A DNA stretch of 10,518 bases from positions 1 through 10,518 of the forward strand of contig JANYBI010000032.1 in NCBI GenBank assembly GCA_025360875.1, in the 5' to 3' direction. The notes beneath the pieces were generated by a model, which saw only the letters and a list, made by a program, of their open reading frames with translations, did not search any database and was not told the origin of the DNA. Positions 1 to 7,337 of the stretch are shown here, in pieces (position 1 is the stretch's first letter; the number at the start of each line of letters is the position of its first letter). This stretch comes from Lentisphaerota bacterium (lineage in GTDB: Bacteria > Verrucomicrobiota > Lentisphaeria > Victivallales > GWF2-50-93). The translations under genes and the position numbers were made by a program.

Positions 1-243
1 CAGGAGGGTTGCTAGTACGGAAGACGAGTCGGAAGAAAAAGGCAGGTATTCGAGGAATTTAAGTATGCTCCTGGAGATGAAATTGTTCTGCCCGAGTCCT
101 GTTCCGTGGTTGATGGCTGATATTATTGATGCGGCCGCCAACGCTTCGCAGAGCGCCGCAAGGACGGAGAGGATCAGGAAAGCGAGGACTCTTCCCCGGC
201 TGATTCTGCACGCAAACAAGAGATAATTGAAAAATTCCTTCAT
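1..243 (-). CDS. N-terminal fragment of a membrane protein, probably an ABC-type glycan exporter/flippase (cut by window edge)
   Basis: An open frame runs from an ATG at 243 to the left edge, giving 81 residues with no stop. It begins MKEFFNYLLFACRISRGRVL, a short basic and aromatic cytoplasmic start, and continues into a hydrophobic helix at about residues 21-44 that contains LAALCEALAAASIISAI. A helix with an acidic residue and small residues (the ALLEGLG-like pattern) is typical of the first transmembrane segment of MsbA/PglK-type ABC half-transporters. After it comes a polar stretch rich in Ser and Asn, as expected for the first external loop. An in-frame TAA lies 24 bases before the ATG, which fixes the start. 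It follows the GT4 gene with a 46-base gap and would fit as the exporter of the lipid-linked glycan. No ATPase motif is inside the window, so the family call is inference; another multi-pass glycan protein is possible. Confidence 0.5.
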   Translation of the reverse strand, partial: MKEFFNYLLFACRISRGRVLAFLILSVLAALCEALAAASIISAINHGTGLGQNNFISRSILKFLEYLPFSSDSSSVLATLL

Positions 244-289
244 AATGATAAACGCCCTGCTTTCTTATCAGCCTGGGTTTTGTCTTTCT

Positions 290-1486
290 TCATTTGCACA
301 TCATTTTGATAAGTTCAATATACTGCATGTCAATCACTGAAGTCCCGGCTATCTTTAATATTTTCTCTGATTGGATTCTCAACGCATCTTTGGAAAATCC
401 CGATGCCCGGATGATCCTTTCAGCGAAAAGTTCAGGACGTAGTTCTGACACATAGCCGTTCTCTCCGTCCTGGATCCAGACATCGGTGATACCTTCTATT
501 TTGTTTGCCACCACGGGCAGACCGCATGCGACGCTTTCAAGCAGCGGGGTACCAAGACCTTCGCTAATAGGGGGAAATCCATATATGTCGGACATCTGGT
601 AGCATTCCTGTATGTTTCCAATGAAACCCTTTTCCACGTGAACCCTTGAATCAAGTCCGTGCTCGGAGATCATCCCGCCGAGATCGGTGAAGACGGAACT
701 GTCTCTTTCTGCCAGCGGTCCGGAATCGACGATCGGTCCTCCCAGGAACAATTTATATTCCGAGGGAAGACATTTCAGGACTTCAACAAGGAACTTATGA
801 TTTTTCCTTGGGATGAACTTGGCGATATAGCTGATCACAATGTCGTTTTCGCCAAACTTGCTCAGTTTCTTCCTAAGGAAAATTTTTTCGGTACTGGATA
901 CTATTTTGAAACGCGACTCGTCGATCGGATTTGGCCTGCACCAGAGATTCTGCTCCGGAATTCCAGATCTGACACAGGTCCCCTTGAGCCTTTCAGAAAT
1001 GCAGATGAAGTGATATCTGGCAGGAAGTGTGGTAGATGCCTCGATCCGGTTGAGCCTGGGAATGTATTGCATTGGCGTATCCATCTCATTGCATAGCTCG
1101 ATGATGGCTGGGATTCCATTGACCCTGGCATAGTTCATTGCCGCTGCGGTCACATAGTTCTTCCCAAATATGTGAATTAGGTCCGGACGCGGTAGCGTCC
1201 TTATATATTCCATGGTCGCGGCATATTCAGAATGAAAATTCATAGATATCTTCAACGCCCTGAGAAAAACTTTTCCAGGCGAGGGGAAAGGCTTGCAGGA
1301 TATGCGCCTGACTTTGAATCCGTCATATTCGTAGTCCGAACAGGTGTTTTCCGTTTCAGAACCAGAAATAACATTTACCTTTATGTCCGGATTGCCCGAA
1401 GTTACCCTCCTGTAGAGGTTGTGTGCCCTGTATCCGGAACCGGAATATTCGGGCATGTATTTGCTCGATATGAGAAGGACATTCAT
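290..1486 (-). CDS. Glycosyltransferase family 4 (GT-B fold)
   Basis: This 398-residue protein has the two-lobed layout and usual length of GT4 retaining glycosyltransferases, which move a sugar from a nucleotide donor to a growing lipid-linked glycan at the cytoplasmic membrane face. The N-terminal lobe opens with MNVLLISSKYMPEYSGSGYR, where a GSG loop (residues 15-19) is the usual acceptor-side turn. The C-terminal lobe carries IAKFIPRKNH (221-230), a GG at 249-250, and the donor-binding EX7E motif with Glu309 and Glu317 in SEGLGTPLLESVACGLPVVA (308-327), followed by a DGENGY turn (340-345). The ATG overlaps the stop of the GIY-YIG gene as ATGA (1483-1486), so the two are probably translationally coupled. 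Donor sugar and acceptor cannot be read from the sequence. The family call is secure and the substrate is unknown. Confidence 0.93.
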   Translation of the reverse strand: MNVLLISSKYMPEYSGSGYRAHNLYRRVTSGNPDIKVNVISGSETENTCSDYEYDGFKVRRISCKPFPSPGKVFLRALKISMNFHSEYAATMEYIRTLPRPDLIHIFGKNYVTAAAMNYARVNGIPAIIELCNEMDTPMQYIPRLNRIEASTTLPARYHFICISERLKGTCVRSGIPEQNLWCRPNPIDESRFKIVSSTEKIFLRKKLSKFGENDIVISYIAKFIPRKNHKFLVEVLKCLPSEYKLFLGGPIVDSGPLAERDSSVFTDLGGMISEHGLDSRVHVEKGFIGNIQECYQMSDIYGFPPISEGLGTPLLESVACGLPVVANKIEGITDVWIQDGENGYVSELRPELFAERIIRASGFSKDALRIQSEKILKIAGTSVIDMQYIELIKMMCK

Positions 1487-1878
1487 AATTTCAGAAGCCT
1501 GTAGTCTTCAAAGTTAATCCTAGGGGTACGCTTAAAATGGAACAGGTGGCTTTTGCATTTGCAGTCGGAGCATCCGAAACCTTCAACAGGGAAACTCCTC
1601 TCCTTAACAAGCATTCCAGCTGCTTTGCATTCATCGGATTTCAATTCCGTTTCCTTGATTAAAATACTTCTGACCTCAGCCTTCTTGAGGAAATAGTCTA
1701 TATGCCAGTGAAGTTTCTTTGTTTTCCTGAGATGTCGCCCTATTCTCTGTTCAAGGCCGCCCATAGCCGATCCTGAATATGCGTAGAAGCCTTTCCTGAA
1801 GCTGATATTTCCCAGGGCACCTATTCTTATACGAGTGTCTCTGCCAAGGGATATGACCAGTATGTAGACGCCTTTCAT
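1483..1878 (-). CDS. GIY-YIG/DUF123-family putative endonuclease-like protein
   Basis: This complete 131-residue protein matches the DUF123 branch of the GIY-YIG superfamily along its whole length. It shows GVYILVI (3-9) and FYAYSGSA (31-38) in place of the GIY and YIG strands, then GG followed by Arg45, Arg48 and His49, HWHIDY (57-62), an EC pair (83-84), and a C-terminal GFGCSDCKCKSHLF segment (100-113) with Cys102, Cys106, Cys108 and His111 that could bind metal. DUF123 proteins are small stand-alone proteins, or domains fused to DNA-repair enzymes, mostly without an assigned function. It sits between two glycosyltransferase genes, 7 bases after one and overlapping the next by ATGA, so it is co-transcribed with them. 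No strong ribosome site precedes the ATG. A role in glycan synthesis is not supported by family knowledge; nuclease activity is inferred from the fold only. Confidence 0.9.
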   Translation of the reverse strand: MKGVYILVISLGRDTRIRIGALGNISFRKGFYAYSGSAMGGLEQRIGRHLRKTKKLHWHIDYFLKKAEVRSILIKETELKSDECKAAGMLVKERSFPVEGFGCSDCKCKSHLFHFKRTPRINFEDYRLLKL

Positions 1879-1885
1879 GTTTGCA

Positions 1886-2968
1886 CTATTCGGAACCGAT
1901 ATATGCTATCAGCCTTTCTGCGAAATTCGCAAGTCCTGAAGGTGAGACGGCTTCCTTGTAGACGTTCTGCGCCTCCTTGGAGAGATGGATCCTCCTGTCG
2001 GGATTTCCGATGAGGCTCCGTATCTTGTCCTCCATGTCTGACAGATCCCACTTATGGCTTATGAAAGTCCTGTCAGGCTGGAAAAGGTCAGGCCAGGTTT
2101 CGAGATGGCTCATGTCGGGCTTTAGCAGCGTCGCTCCGCATATTATGATCTCGAAATCGCGTAGCGTTATCTCTCCGACGCCGAAAGGACCGACTCCTAT
2201 TTGCGAATTTCGCAGTTCGGAGAAATATTCAGGCAATGATAGCTTAGAGGTTGCGACATTCATTTCCTCCATAATCTTCATTACGGCCTTCCTGTGGGCG
2301 ACTACTGATGGACGAGAGTGGGATAGCCCGAGCCTGCAACTCACCTTGATGTCACGCTGTGTATCCGGAGCTGTGAAGCTGATGGACAATCCTTCACGTA
2401 TCATTGATGACAGTATAGGCCTGGTCTTCTGCTTGATCCTTGCGGTCAATCCGAACCGGGATTCAGTATAGTTCTCAAAGCATGTATTCCATGAAATCCT
2501 AATCTTGGCAAGATCATTCTTGGAAGGAAAGGGGTAGTTTTCCTCCTTTTCACCTGTTTTATAAAGTCCGTCGAATAGATCAGTGAAGATACGTCCGGTC
2601 CGGAACCTTTTCAAATACATGGTCCTGTCAGCGAATATCTGGCTCTTTAAAAAAAGGTCGACATAGGGCATGACCTCGAACTGTGTGCACCATGTACTGT
2701 CGGTAGTGTCGAACCATAATATTTTTAAATTTCTTGATTTTGCATTTTCAAGAAAATTAAAAATATAAGGCTTGTTGGTACGCCAATAAGCCCTAAAGAC
2801 ATTGGAGTTTATGAAAAGAACGTCGCAATTGAAAACAGCCTCTGAAATTTTCCAGCAGAAGTCAAGATTGAATCCCTTATCAGCAAAATACGGCTTCGAA
2901 GCGAGAAGCGGGCAGTTGAATGCCTTTGAATTAGGGCATGAATTGTTTGTAAGGATGCTTATCTTCAT
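1886..2968 (-). CDS. CgeB-like glycosyltransferase (GT-B, GT1-like C-terminal domain)
   Basis: This 360-residue protein is recognised mainly from its C-terminal half: LSLPEYFSELRNSQIGVG (244-261) followed by a segment with Gly262-266 and Glu266, Arg270 and Glu273. This is the pattern of the glycosyl-transferase 1-like domain in CgeB-type proteins, where a conserved Arg-Asp-Phe-Glu (270-273) lies in the donor pocket. The N-terminal half begins MKISILTNNS and has alternating hydrophobic strands (DVLFINSN at 49-56, LKILWFDTTD at 81-90) of a Rossmann-like lobe. The SRPSVVAHR segment (218-226) resembles the motif before the donor-binding half. It most likely adds a sugar, or a sugar-like group, to the surface glycan. 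It starts 25 bases after the second oxidoreductase gene with no clear ribosome site and stops 7 bases before the GIY-YIG gene. The substrate is unknown, and a modified activity cannot be excluded. Confidence 0.75.
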   Translation of the reverse strand: MKISILTNNSCPNSKAFNCPLLASKPYFADKGFNLDFCWKISEAVFNCDVLFINSNVFRAYWRTNKPYIFNFLENAKSRNLKILWFDTTDSTWCTQFEVMPYVDLFLKSQIFADRTMYLKRFRTGRIFTDLFDGLYKTGEKEENYPFPSKNDLAKIRISWNTCFENYTESRFGLTARIKQKTRPILSSMIREGLSISFTAPDTQRDIKVSCRLGLSHSRPSVVAHRKAVMKIMEEMNVATSKLSLPEYFSELRNSQIGVGPFGVGEITLRDFEIIICGATLLKPDMSHLETWPDLFQPDRTFISHKWDLSDMEDKIRSLIGNPDRRIHLSKEAQNVYKEAVSPSGLANFAERLIAYIGSE

Positions 2969-2993
2969 GAAAAATTAATCAGTTGAGGATATG

Positions 2994-3947
2994 CTACTTC
3001 TTCTTTGAGCAAGAGTATCCGGCAATCTTGCAATATGTCGGGAAATGTCTCGAAAACTCATCAAGGGAGCAGAGTTTCGGGTCATCACCTGTTATAAACG
3101 ATTTGAGCTGTCTATAAACGCCAGGCTTGTATTGTTCATCCAGTTTATCCGAACAATCGATTGGTTGCACCGCTATGGAGCCCTTTTCCTGGATCTGCAA
3201 TGTTTCGAGCGGGCGCAGGATCAATCGGTGTTGACTGGTGAGCAATTCGATGCCCCATCTGCCTGGAGCGTCCCAGTTAGCCTGATATGTGAAAAGAGCC
3301 CCTTTGGCCGTTATGCCCGAACCCGCAAAAATTGAAGCGGCCGGATGCCAGTCAAGTGAACCATGATGCCGTGTTTCCATTTCGACTGGCTCTCCTCCCA
3401 GGTGGAAAGCCAAATTCATCACATGTGTGGAATTAGCCAGTGCCCAACGTTCTTTTTCCACTGGACTTTTGTTCAGAGGAGATATTTTATGGCTCCATTC
3501 GGTAAATTCAAAGTTGAATGATTGCACCCCCCCATCGAGAGAAATAATTTCCTGTGCTTTCAAAACAGAGCTGAAGAAACGGCGGTTGTAGGCGACAAAG
3601 ACTTTGGCCTTAATCTCTTTGCTTTTTGCCTCCAGCGCTTCCAGTTCATCATCAAATAGGGCAAGTGGTTTTTCAACGAGAATATTTTTGACTCCATACT
3701 CCAAGAGGCTTGTGGTATTCCTGGAGAGCTGTTCCACGTTGGTGACGACAATGGCGCCAGATGGAATTTCAGGCTGTCCTTGCAGAAAGTTATCAACACC
3801 ACCAGTCAAGACATCCATACCGATTGAATCACGGAGGGAGGAAGCGGATTTATCTCCTCTTCCTATGATAATAAAAGGCAAGTTCAAAGCCTGCAATACA
3901 TTAGCATAAGCTTTTGACATTGGACCTGCGCCGATCAACCAGTACAT
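2994..3947 (-). CDS. Gfo/Idh/MocA-family sugar oxidoreductase (second copy)
   Basis: The protein has 317 residues from the ATG at 3947; a TTG two codons upstream (3953) is an alternative start. It has an N-terminal NAD(P)-binding Rossmann strand and loop (MYWLIGAGPM), the family's EKPLAL motif at 92-97 with the expected catalytic Lys93, and AYNRRFF at 119-125. It then has the substrate-binding alpha/beta domain. Members oxidise or reduce a hydroxyl or keto group of a sugar or nucleotide sugar with NAD(P). Unusually, the helix that normally carries Asp-x3-His-x2-Asp reads ANSTHVMN (171-178): His175 is kept, the Asp four residues earlier is Ala, and the later Asp is Asn178. It lies 39 bases after the methyltransferase gene and 25 before the glycosyltransferase, so it probably acts on the same sugar. 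The family is secure; the substrate and direction are not known. Confidence 0.88.
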   Translation of the reverse strand: MYWLIGAGPMSKAYANVLQALNLPFIIIGRGDKSASSLRDSIGMDVLTGGVDNFLQGQPEIPSGAIVVTNVEQLSRNTTSLLEYGVKNILVEKPLALFDDELEALEAKSKEIKAKVFVAYNRRFFSSVLKAQEIISLDGGVQSFNFEFTEWSHKISPLNKSPVEKERWALANSTHVMNLAFHLGGEPVEMETRHHGSLDWHPAASIFAGSGITAKGALFTYQANWDAPGRWGIELLTSQHRLILRPLETLQIQEKGSIAVQPIDCSDKLDEQYKPGVYRQLKSFITGDDPKLCSLDEFSRHFPTYCKIAGYSCSKKK

Positions 3948-3986
3948 TGGCAACCATTTAGTTAAATGTGAAAAAGTTAGACTTGT

Positions 3987-4976
3987 TCAAGCCTTGCGGG
4001 CTACTGTCCATAAATGGGATGAAAGTTTATTGGATGAAAGGAATTGCTGGAACGCAGAGCCATGTTCCTCCCATTTATCTATGAGAATCATCTTCAGGAA
4101 CGGATCAGCTTGAATTTTCGTTCCATTCTCCAGAATGGCATTTCGAACCAATTCAGCATCCAGTTTCCCTGGAGTGCTTGTTTCAAGTAAATTGAAACCG
4201 CATTCCGAAAGAAGTATTTGCAGCGAGCCGGGATTGAAGTAATTGAGATGTGCAGGTCCTGATATGTTTCGGGATAGGGGACCGAGCAGCAGCAGATCAA
4301 ATCCTAAAATGTTTGGAGTTGTCATGACAAGAAGCGCGTTGGTACTGATTTTATTCCTGCAGGCGCTAAGGAATTCACGTGGAGAGAAGAGGTGTTCAAT
4401 AAATTCAAAGGCTGTCAGCAGATCGATCCGATCCAATGACATTTCTTCGGCGGGGCATGAAATAGTTTCAAGACCTTTATCCCTGCATATTTTAGAGGAG
4501 CTTTCGGATAATTCTACAGCCACATTTCGCTTGAAGAAACAAGTTCTCTTGAGCAGTTCAACATAAATTCCAGAACCTGCTCCTACATCAACTGCCAGAT
4601 TGCGCGAGGAACCATATTTCTTGTAGAACTCGAGAGTGATTTCAACCCTTTTGCGGAAAATATTGTCTTGCCTATATTTTTCGGATTGAGGAAAAATCCT
4701 ATCTGCCCAGAATTTTGTTGATTTGGCACTGCGGTAGTATGCTGATAGTTGTTCAGGATTTGGTCTTGGGCTGATAAACAAGGTATTGCATTTGGGACAC
4801 TCTACGAACCTGAATCCCTCCTTGAGAAATTTCTTATGCGAAGATTCGGAGTTGCACGCCGGACAGGGTACCTCAACGAAATCCGATTTATGCTTAAGCA
4901 TGTTCTTAACGTCTTGTTTCTTGAGCCGAAGATGTTCTTTGATCAGAACTGGGTTGCGCAAGTCTTTAATTTTCAT
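3987..4976 (-). CDS. Zinc-ribbon class I SAM-dependent methyltransferase
   Basis: This 329-residue protein has an N-terminal zinc ribbon with two CxxC pairs (Cys38/Cys41 and Cys60/Cys63). A class I methyltransferase domain follows: motif I VDVGAGSG at 129-136, an acidic strand end VAVE at 152-155, FEFIEHL at 190-196, and MTTPN at 218-222 as the later strand. The GPAHLNYFNPGSL segment (240-252) and the TPGKLDAELVRN stretch (268-279) are typical of SAM methyltransferases in surface-polysaccharide loci. It resembles the N-terminal and central part of sugar C-methyltransferases but lacks their C-terminal extension (these are about 400 residues), so O- or N-methylation of a sugar is as likely. A good ribosome site, AAAGAGG at 4982-4988, sits 5 bases before the ATG. 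It follows the first oxidoreductase by 27 bases. The acceptor is unknown. Confidence 0.9.
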   Translation of the reverse strand: MKIKDLRNPVLIKEHLRLKKQDVKNMLKHKSDFVEVPCPACNSESSHKKFLKEGFRFVECPKCNTLFISPRPNPEQLSAYYRSAKSTKFWADRIFPQSEKYRQDNIFRKRVEITLEFYKKYGSSRNLAVDVGAGSGIYVELLKRTCFFKRNVAVELSESSSKICRDKGLETISCPAEEMSLDRIDLLTAFEFIEHLFSPREFLSACRNKISTNALLVMTTPNILGFDLLLLGPLSRNISGPAHLNYFNPGSLQILLSECGFNLLETSTPGKLDAELVRNAILENGTKIQADPFLKMILIDKWEEHGSAFQQFLSSNKLSSHLWTVARKA

Positions 4977-4981
4977 TATAA

Positions 4982-4988
4982 CCTCTTT
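4982..4988 (-). promoter_or_regulatory. Ribosome binding site of the methyltransferase gene
   Basis: On the minus strand the bases read AAAGAGG, five bases before the ATG at 4976. This is one of the clearest Shine-Dalgarno sites in the window and it fixes the start of the methyltransferase gene. Confidence 0.7.
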
Positions 4989-5003
4989 ATAGGGTGTGAA
5001 CAG

Positions 5004-5996
5004 TTAGGTAATTGGTATGGCTTCGACAGTCTTTCCTGTGATTTTGGCGTAAAAATCAGAAGCCATATCTATAAAAGGGAGATGAATAAGCATAGAATCG
5101 GCGAAGGGTGTCAGATCGCAGGTGTTGGAGACAATCAAGTTTTCAACGATAAGATTGGTCATGTCGCTCTGATATATAGACTTGTATGTCAGCCCATCAA
5201 ATAATTTAAGAGGATCTTTGTTGACAGTTACAAGATTTTTAATTTCGTCGATGACTATTTCGAATTCAGCGGCAGAGATTTGAATTTTAAAATCGGTCTT
5301 CTGGTCAACGATACTATCACATCTGAGTACTAGTTTATTCCCACTCGTGAAATCTAAATCGAGTCTTCCGTAAAACTCCACATAGCCCGGACGTTTGGAC
5401 GGGAAGATTTCAGGTATAAGGCCATCAGAACTCATAGTGTAGCCATTTTTGCAGGTTATGAACGAAAAAAGGTCAATGAAGTGGATTGAATTGCATGCAA
5501 GACCGTAGTTCCAGCCTGTGACAGACATGTTTGTTGCTTTGTGATTATTCAGCCGATTTCTTATCAACTTATAAGCCGGATTCATACGCCTAGGACAGTT
5601 CACCCAGGTTTTTACTTCATGTTCATAAATTAAATCTCTTGCGTCAGCGAATGAACTGCGGGATGGGAAGGCTATTTTTTCCAATATAAGATACCTGACC
5701 TTTGAATTACTGAGAAGTTTACGCAAGGCGTCCAAGCGTATCAATGAGGACGTCGAAATGATCGCAACGTCTAGGGAAGGGGGCAGGGAAGAAAAATCTG
5801 AGGAGAAAATTAAGTCGATATGAGTTTTGCTTGGGAGTATCTGCCTGGCTCTCTCTTCCGCCAAAGCCAGAGATTTGGGCGAGGGGTCAATAACATAAAT
5901 TGAGGCTGGCAACAAGGTTCTGCACAGGCCCTGGAGATGGCGGCTGCCTATTTCACCTGCTCCAATTATCGCAAATTGATGTTTTATCTCGGGCAT
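5004..5996 (-). CDS. Gfo/Idh/MocA-fold oxidoreductase-like protein (first copy), possible PtmF counterpart
   Basis: This 330-residue protein opens with a dinucleotide-binding loop, IGAGEIGSRH (11-20), and has a Rossmann strand ending in Asp37. The usual EKP motif appears as EK followed by IAF (residues 106-110), so the lysine is kept but the proline is not. NCPRR (133-137) corresponds to the family's YNRR-type segment, and a helix reads CNSIHFID (168-175) with His172 and Asp175. Proteins of this type sit in the Campylobacter legionaminic acid cluster as PtmF, but membership in that group is my inference from context. The start overlaps the stop of the 448-residue gene by 13 bases (5984-5996), and a weak purine-rich ribosome site lies at 6001-6008. 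It probably works on a sugar of the same pathway; a non-redox role is possible given its altered motifs. Confidence 0.82.
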   Translation of the reverse strand: MPEIKHQFAIIGAGEIGSRHLQGLCRTLLPASIYVIDPSPKSLALAEERARQILPSKTHIDLIFSSDFSSLPPSLDVAIISTSSLIRLDALRKLLSNSKVRYLILEKIAFPSRSSFADARDLIYEHEVKTWVNCPRRMNPAYKLIRNRLNNHKATNMSVTGWNYGLACNSIHFIDLFSFITCKNGYTMSSDGLIPEIFPSKRPGYVEFYGRLDLDFTSGNKLVLRCDSIVDQKTDFKIQISAAEFEIVIDEIKNLVTVNKDPLKLFDGLTYKSIYQSDMTNLIVENLIVSNTCDLTPFADSMLIHLPFIDMASDFYAKITGKTVEAIPIT

Positions 5997-7330
5997 GAAA
6001 TCTCTTTCAGCTGTTCTGGAAGAGCTGATTCCAATATGTTGTTTATAACATCTCCAAATTCTGATTCGGCCTTCGGAATTATGCTTCTTGAGAAATGGCT
6101 GTAATTTTCAGCTTTGGATCCTAGTCCGCGGAATTCGGCGTAGGATGTTCTCAGACGGTTGAACAGATCGCATAAGGAGGTCGGGAGACCTGAGGTGTTA
6201 TGGATATCCGAAGAACTGCTGATTATTTGTCTAGCCATAAGCAAAAGTACTGGAAGGTCCTCTTTTGCCTTAAGATATCTGTCATGCTGTTTTTTTAATA
6301 TGTCGCTGGATTCGAAAGTTAAAGGTATGCTGGCATAATTTTTAACCATCTCTGCAAATTGGTCGTAGGTTTTCGGGCAGTGCTCGGGAATTCCGGAGAG
6401 ATATTCATGTGCAAATACGATTCTATCCATCGGCCGTTCAAGCATATGGTCGACACTTATGTATGGTTTTTTTGCGGCTGCCACAAGATACATTGTAGTT
6501 GAGACGGCTCCGATTACCAAATCCTGGGTTTTAAGCCAGGTGGTGAATTCGATGGAGTCGTCTATTTTTAATTTTCCTGATTTGACAAGGGCTGTTGATT
6601 CATAGTTGTGTATATTCTCCAGGAAGTAAGGTCTGAGATTGTATTCGTATTTGTCGGTTCCGAGCGTAAGAGTCATCTTCTTTATCAATTGATAATATTT
6701 GGACTGGAAGCTGAATTCCTTGGAAGTATTGAAATTGTCATCGGTTTCCTTGTCATTCAGCAGCATTTCGGGAATGGAGTGCTTGCCGTTGTTTATGCTG
6801 GCGCAAAGGCCGATTATCCCAATTTTGACCTTATGACCACGTTTCTGCGCATGCTTTGTGCCGTATTGCGCAAGATCTATGCGCGGATGCCCGACAACGA
6901 CAAACTTGCGGTCAAAATTCTCTAAATCATCGGTTATCCATTTCCATGTGTTTTTCCGTGCATGATCAAGAATTATTTCTCTTGTCCCTTCCCCCCAGAG
7001 CAGAACTCTGCTCACGTCACGGTATTTCTCAGGGTCAGACGCGATTTCAAGCTCAAATGGCGGATACGTGTCAAACCGGCAGCTCTCGGCGTTCCAAAGT
7101 ACAAGTTTGGAATTTGGAAATGCAGCCCTCAGCAGTCCTGTTCGGCCAATTGTCACATAAAAAACAACATCCGGGTTCCAAAGTCTCATTGGCAGGGATG
7201 TGTAGTCAGTATTGCTGCATACGAAGACATCGCAGCCCAGCCGTTCAAGGATCTTGGAAAGTGAATAGACAAATCCGAAATCACGCATGAAGGTCATTGA
7301 ATGCAGAAGTACTTTTATTTTTCTTTGCAT
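5984..7330 (-). CDS. GT-B-like surface carbohydrate biosynthesis protein, candidate nonulosonate transferase
   Basis: This 448-residue protein has no clear close family that I recognise with certainty, but its layout is that of a GT-B transferase. The N-terminal half is Rossmann-like, with strands KVLLHSM (6-12), VVFYVTIG (55-62) and KLVLWNAE (75-82), then VVVGHPRIDL (144-153), which resembles the GNPRFD segment of 'surface carbohydrate biosynthesis' proteins and CDP-glycerol-type transferases. The C-terminal half has LRPYFLEN (232-239) where related proteins have an R-P-H-P-x-E motif, and GAVSTTMYLVAAAKKPYIS (274-292), the usual donor-binding STT-x-A-x-KP segment. The last 100 residues are helical and polar with no hydrophobic span. 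Position is telling: it starts 7 bases after the CMP-sugar synthase stop. Inference: it may use the CMP-sugar as donor. No experiment known to me supports a specific substrate. Confidence 0.65.
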   Translation of the reverse strand: MQRKIKVLLHSMTFMRDFGFVYSLSKILERLGCDVFVCSNTDYTSLPMRLWNPDVVFYVTIGRTGLLRAAFPNSKLVLWNAESCRFDTYPPFELEIASDPEKYRDVSRVLLWGEGTREIILDHARKNTWKWITDDLENFDRKFVVVGHPRIDLAQYGTKHAQKRGHKVKIGIIGLCASINNGKHSIPEMLLNDKETDDNFNTSKEFSFQSKYYQLIKKMTLTLGTDKYEYNLRPYFLENIHNYESTALVKSGKLKIDDSIEFTTWLKTQDLVIGAVSTTMYLVAAAKKPYISVDHMLERPMDRIVFAHEYLSGIPEHCPKTYDQFAEMVKNYASIPLTFESSDILKKQHDRYLKAKEDLPVLLLMARQIISSSSDIHNTSGLPTSLCDLFNRLRTSYAEFRGLGSKAENYSHFSRSIIPKAESEFGDVINNILESALPEQLKEISCPR

Positions 7331-7337
7331 AGGTCCA

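Noticed and set aside
244..289. Possible terminator between the GT4 gene and the membrane protein gene
   Set aside because: The CCCAGGC/GCAGGG halves pair imperfectly and no T-run follows on the minus strand, so I see no terminator.
659..1096. Plus-strand open frame of 145 codons
   Set aside because: It lies wholly opposite the GT4 gene, has no recognisable domain, and its length is explained by the codon pattern of the real gene on the other strand.
1483..1878. GIY-YIG gene as a homing endonuclease or mobile element
   Set aside because: It is of the stand-alone DUF123 type, interrupts no gene, and has no intron, inverted repeat or target duplication around it.
3955..3957. ATG near the start of the second oxidoreductase
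   Set aside because: It is out of frame with the Rossmann motif; the usable starts are ATG at 3947 or TTG at 3953.
4749..5204. Plus-strand open frame of 151 codons crossing the junction of two genes
   Set aside because: It overlaps the starts and ends of two well-supported minus-strand genes and shows no family features.
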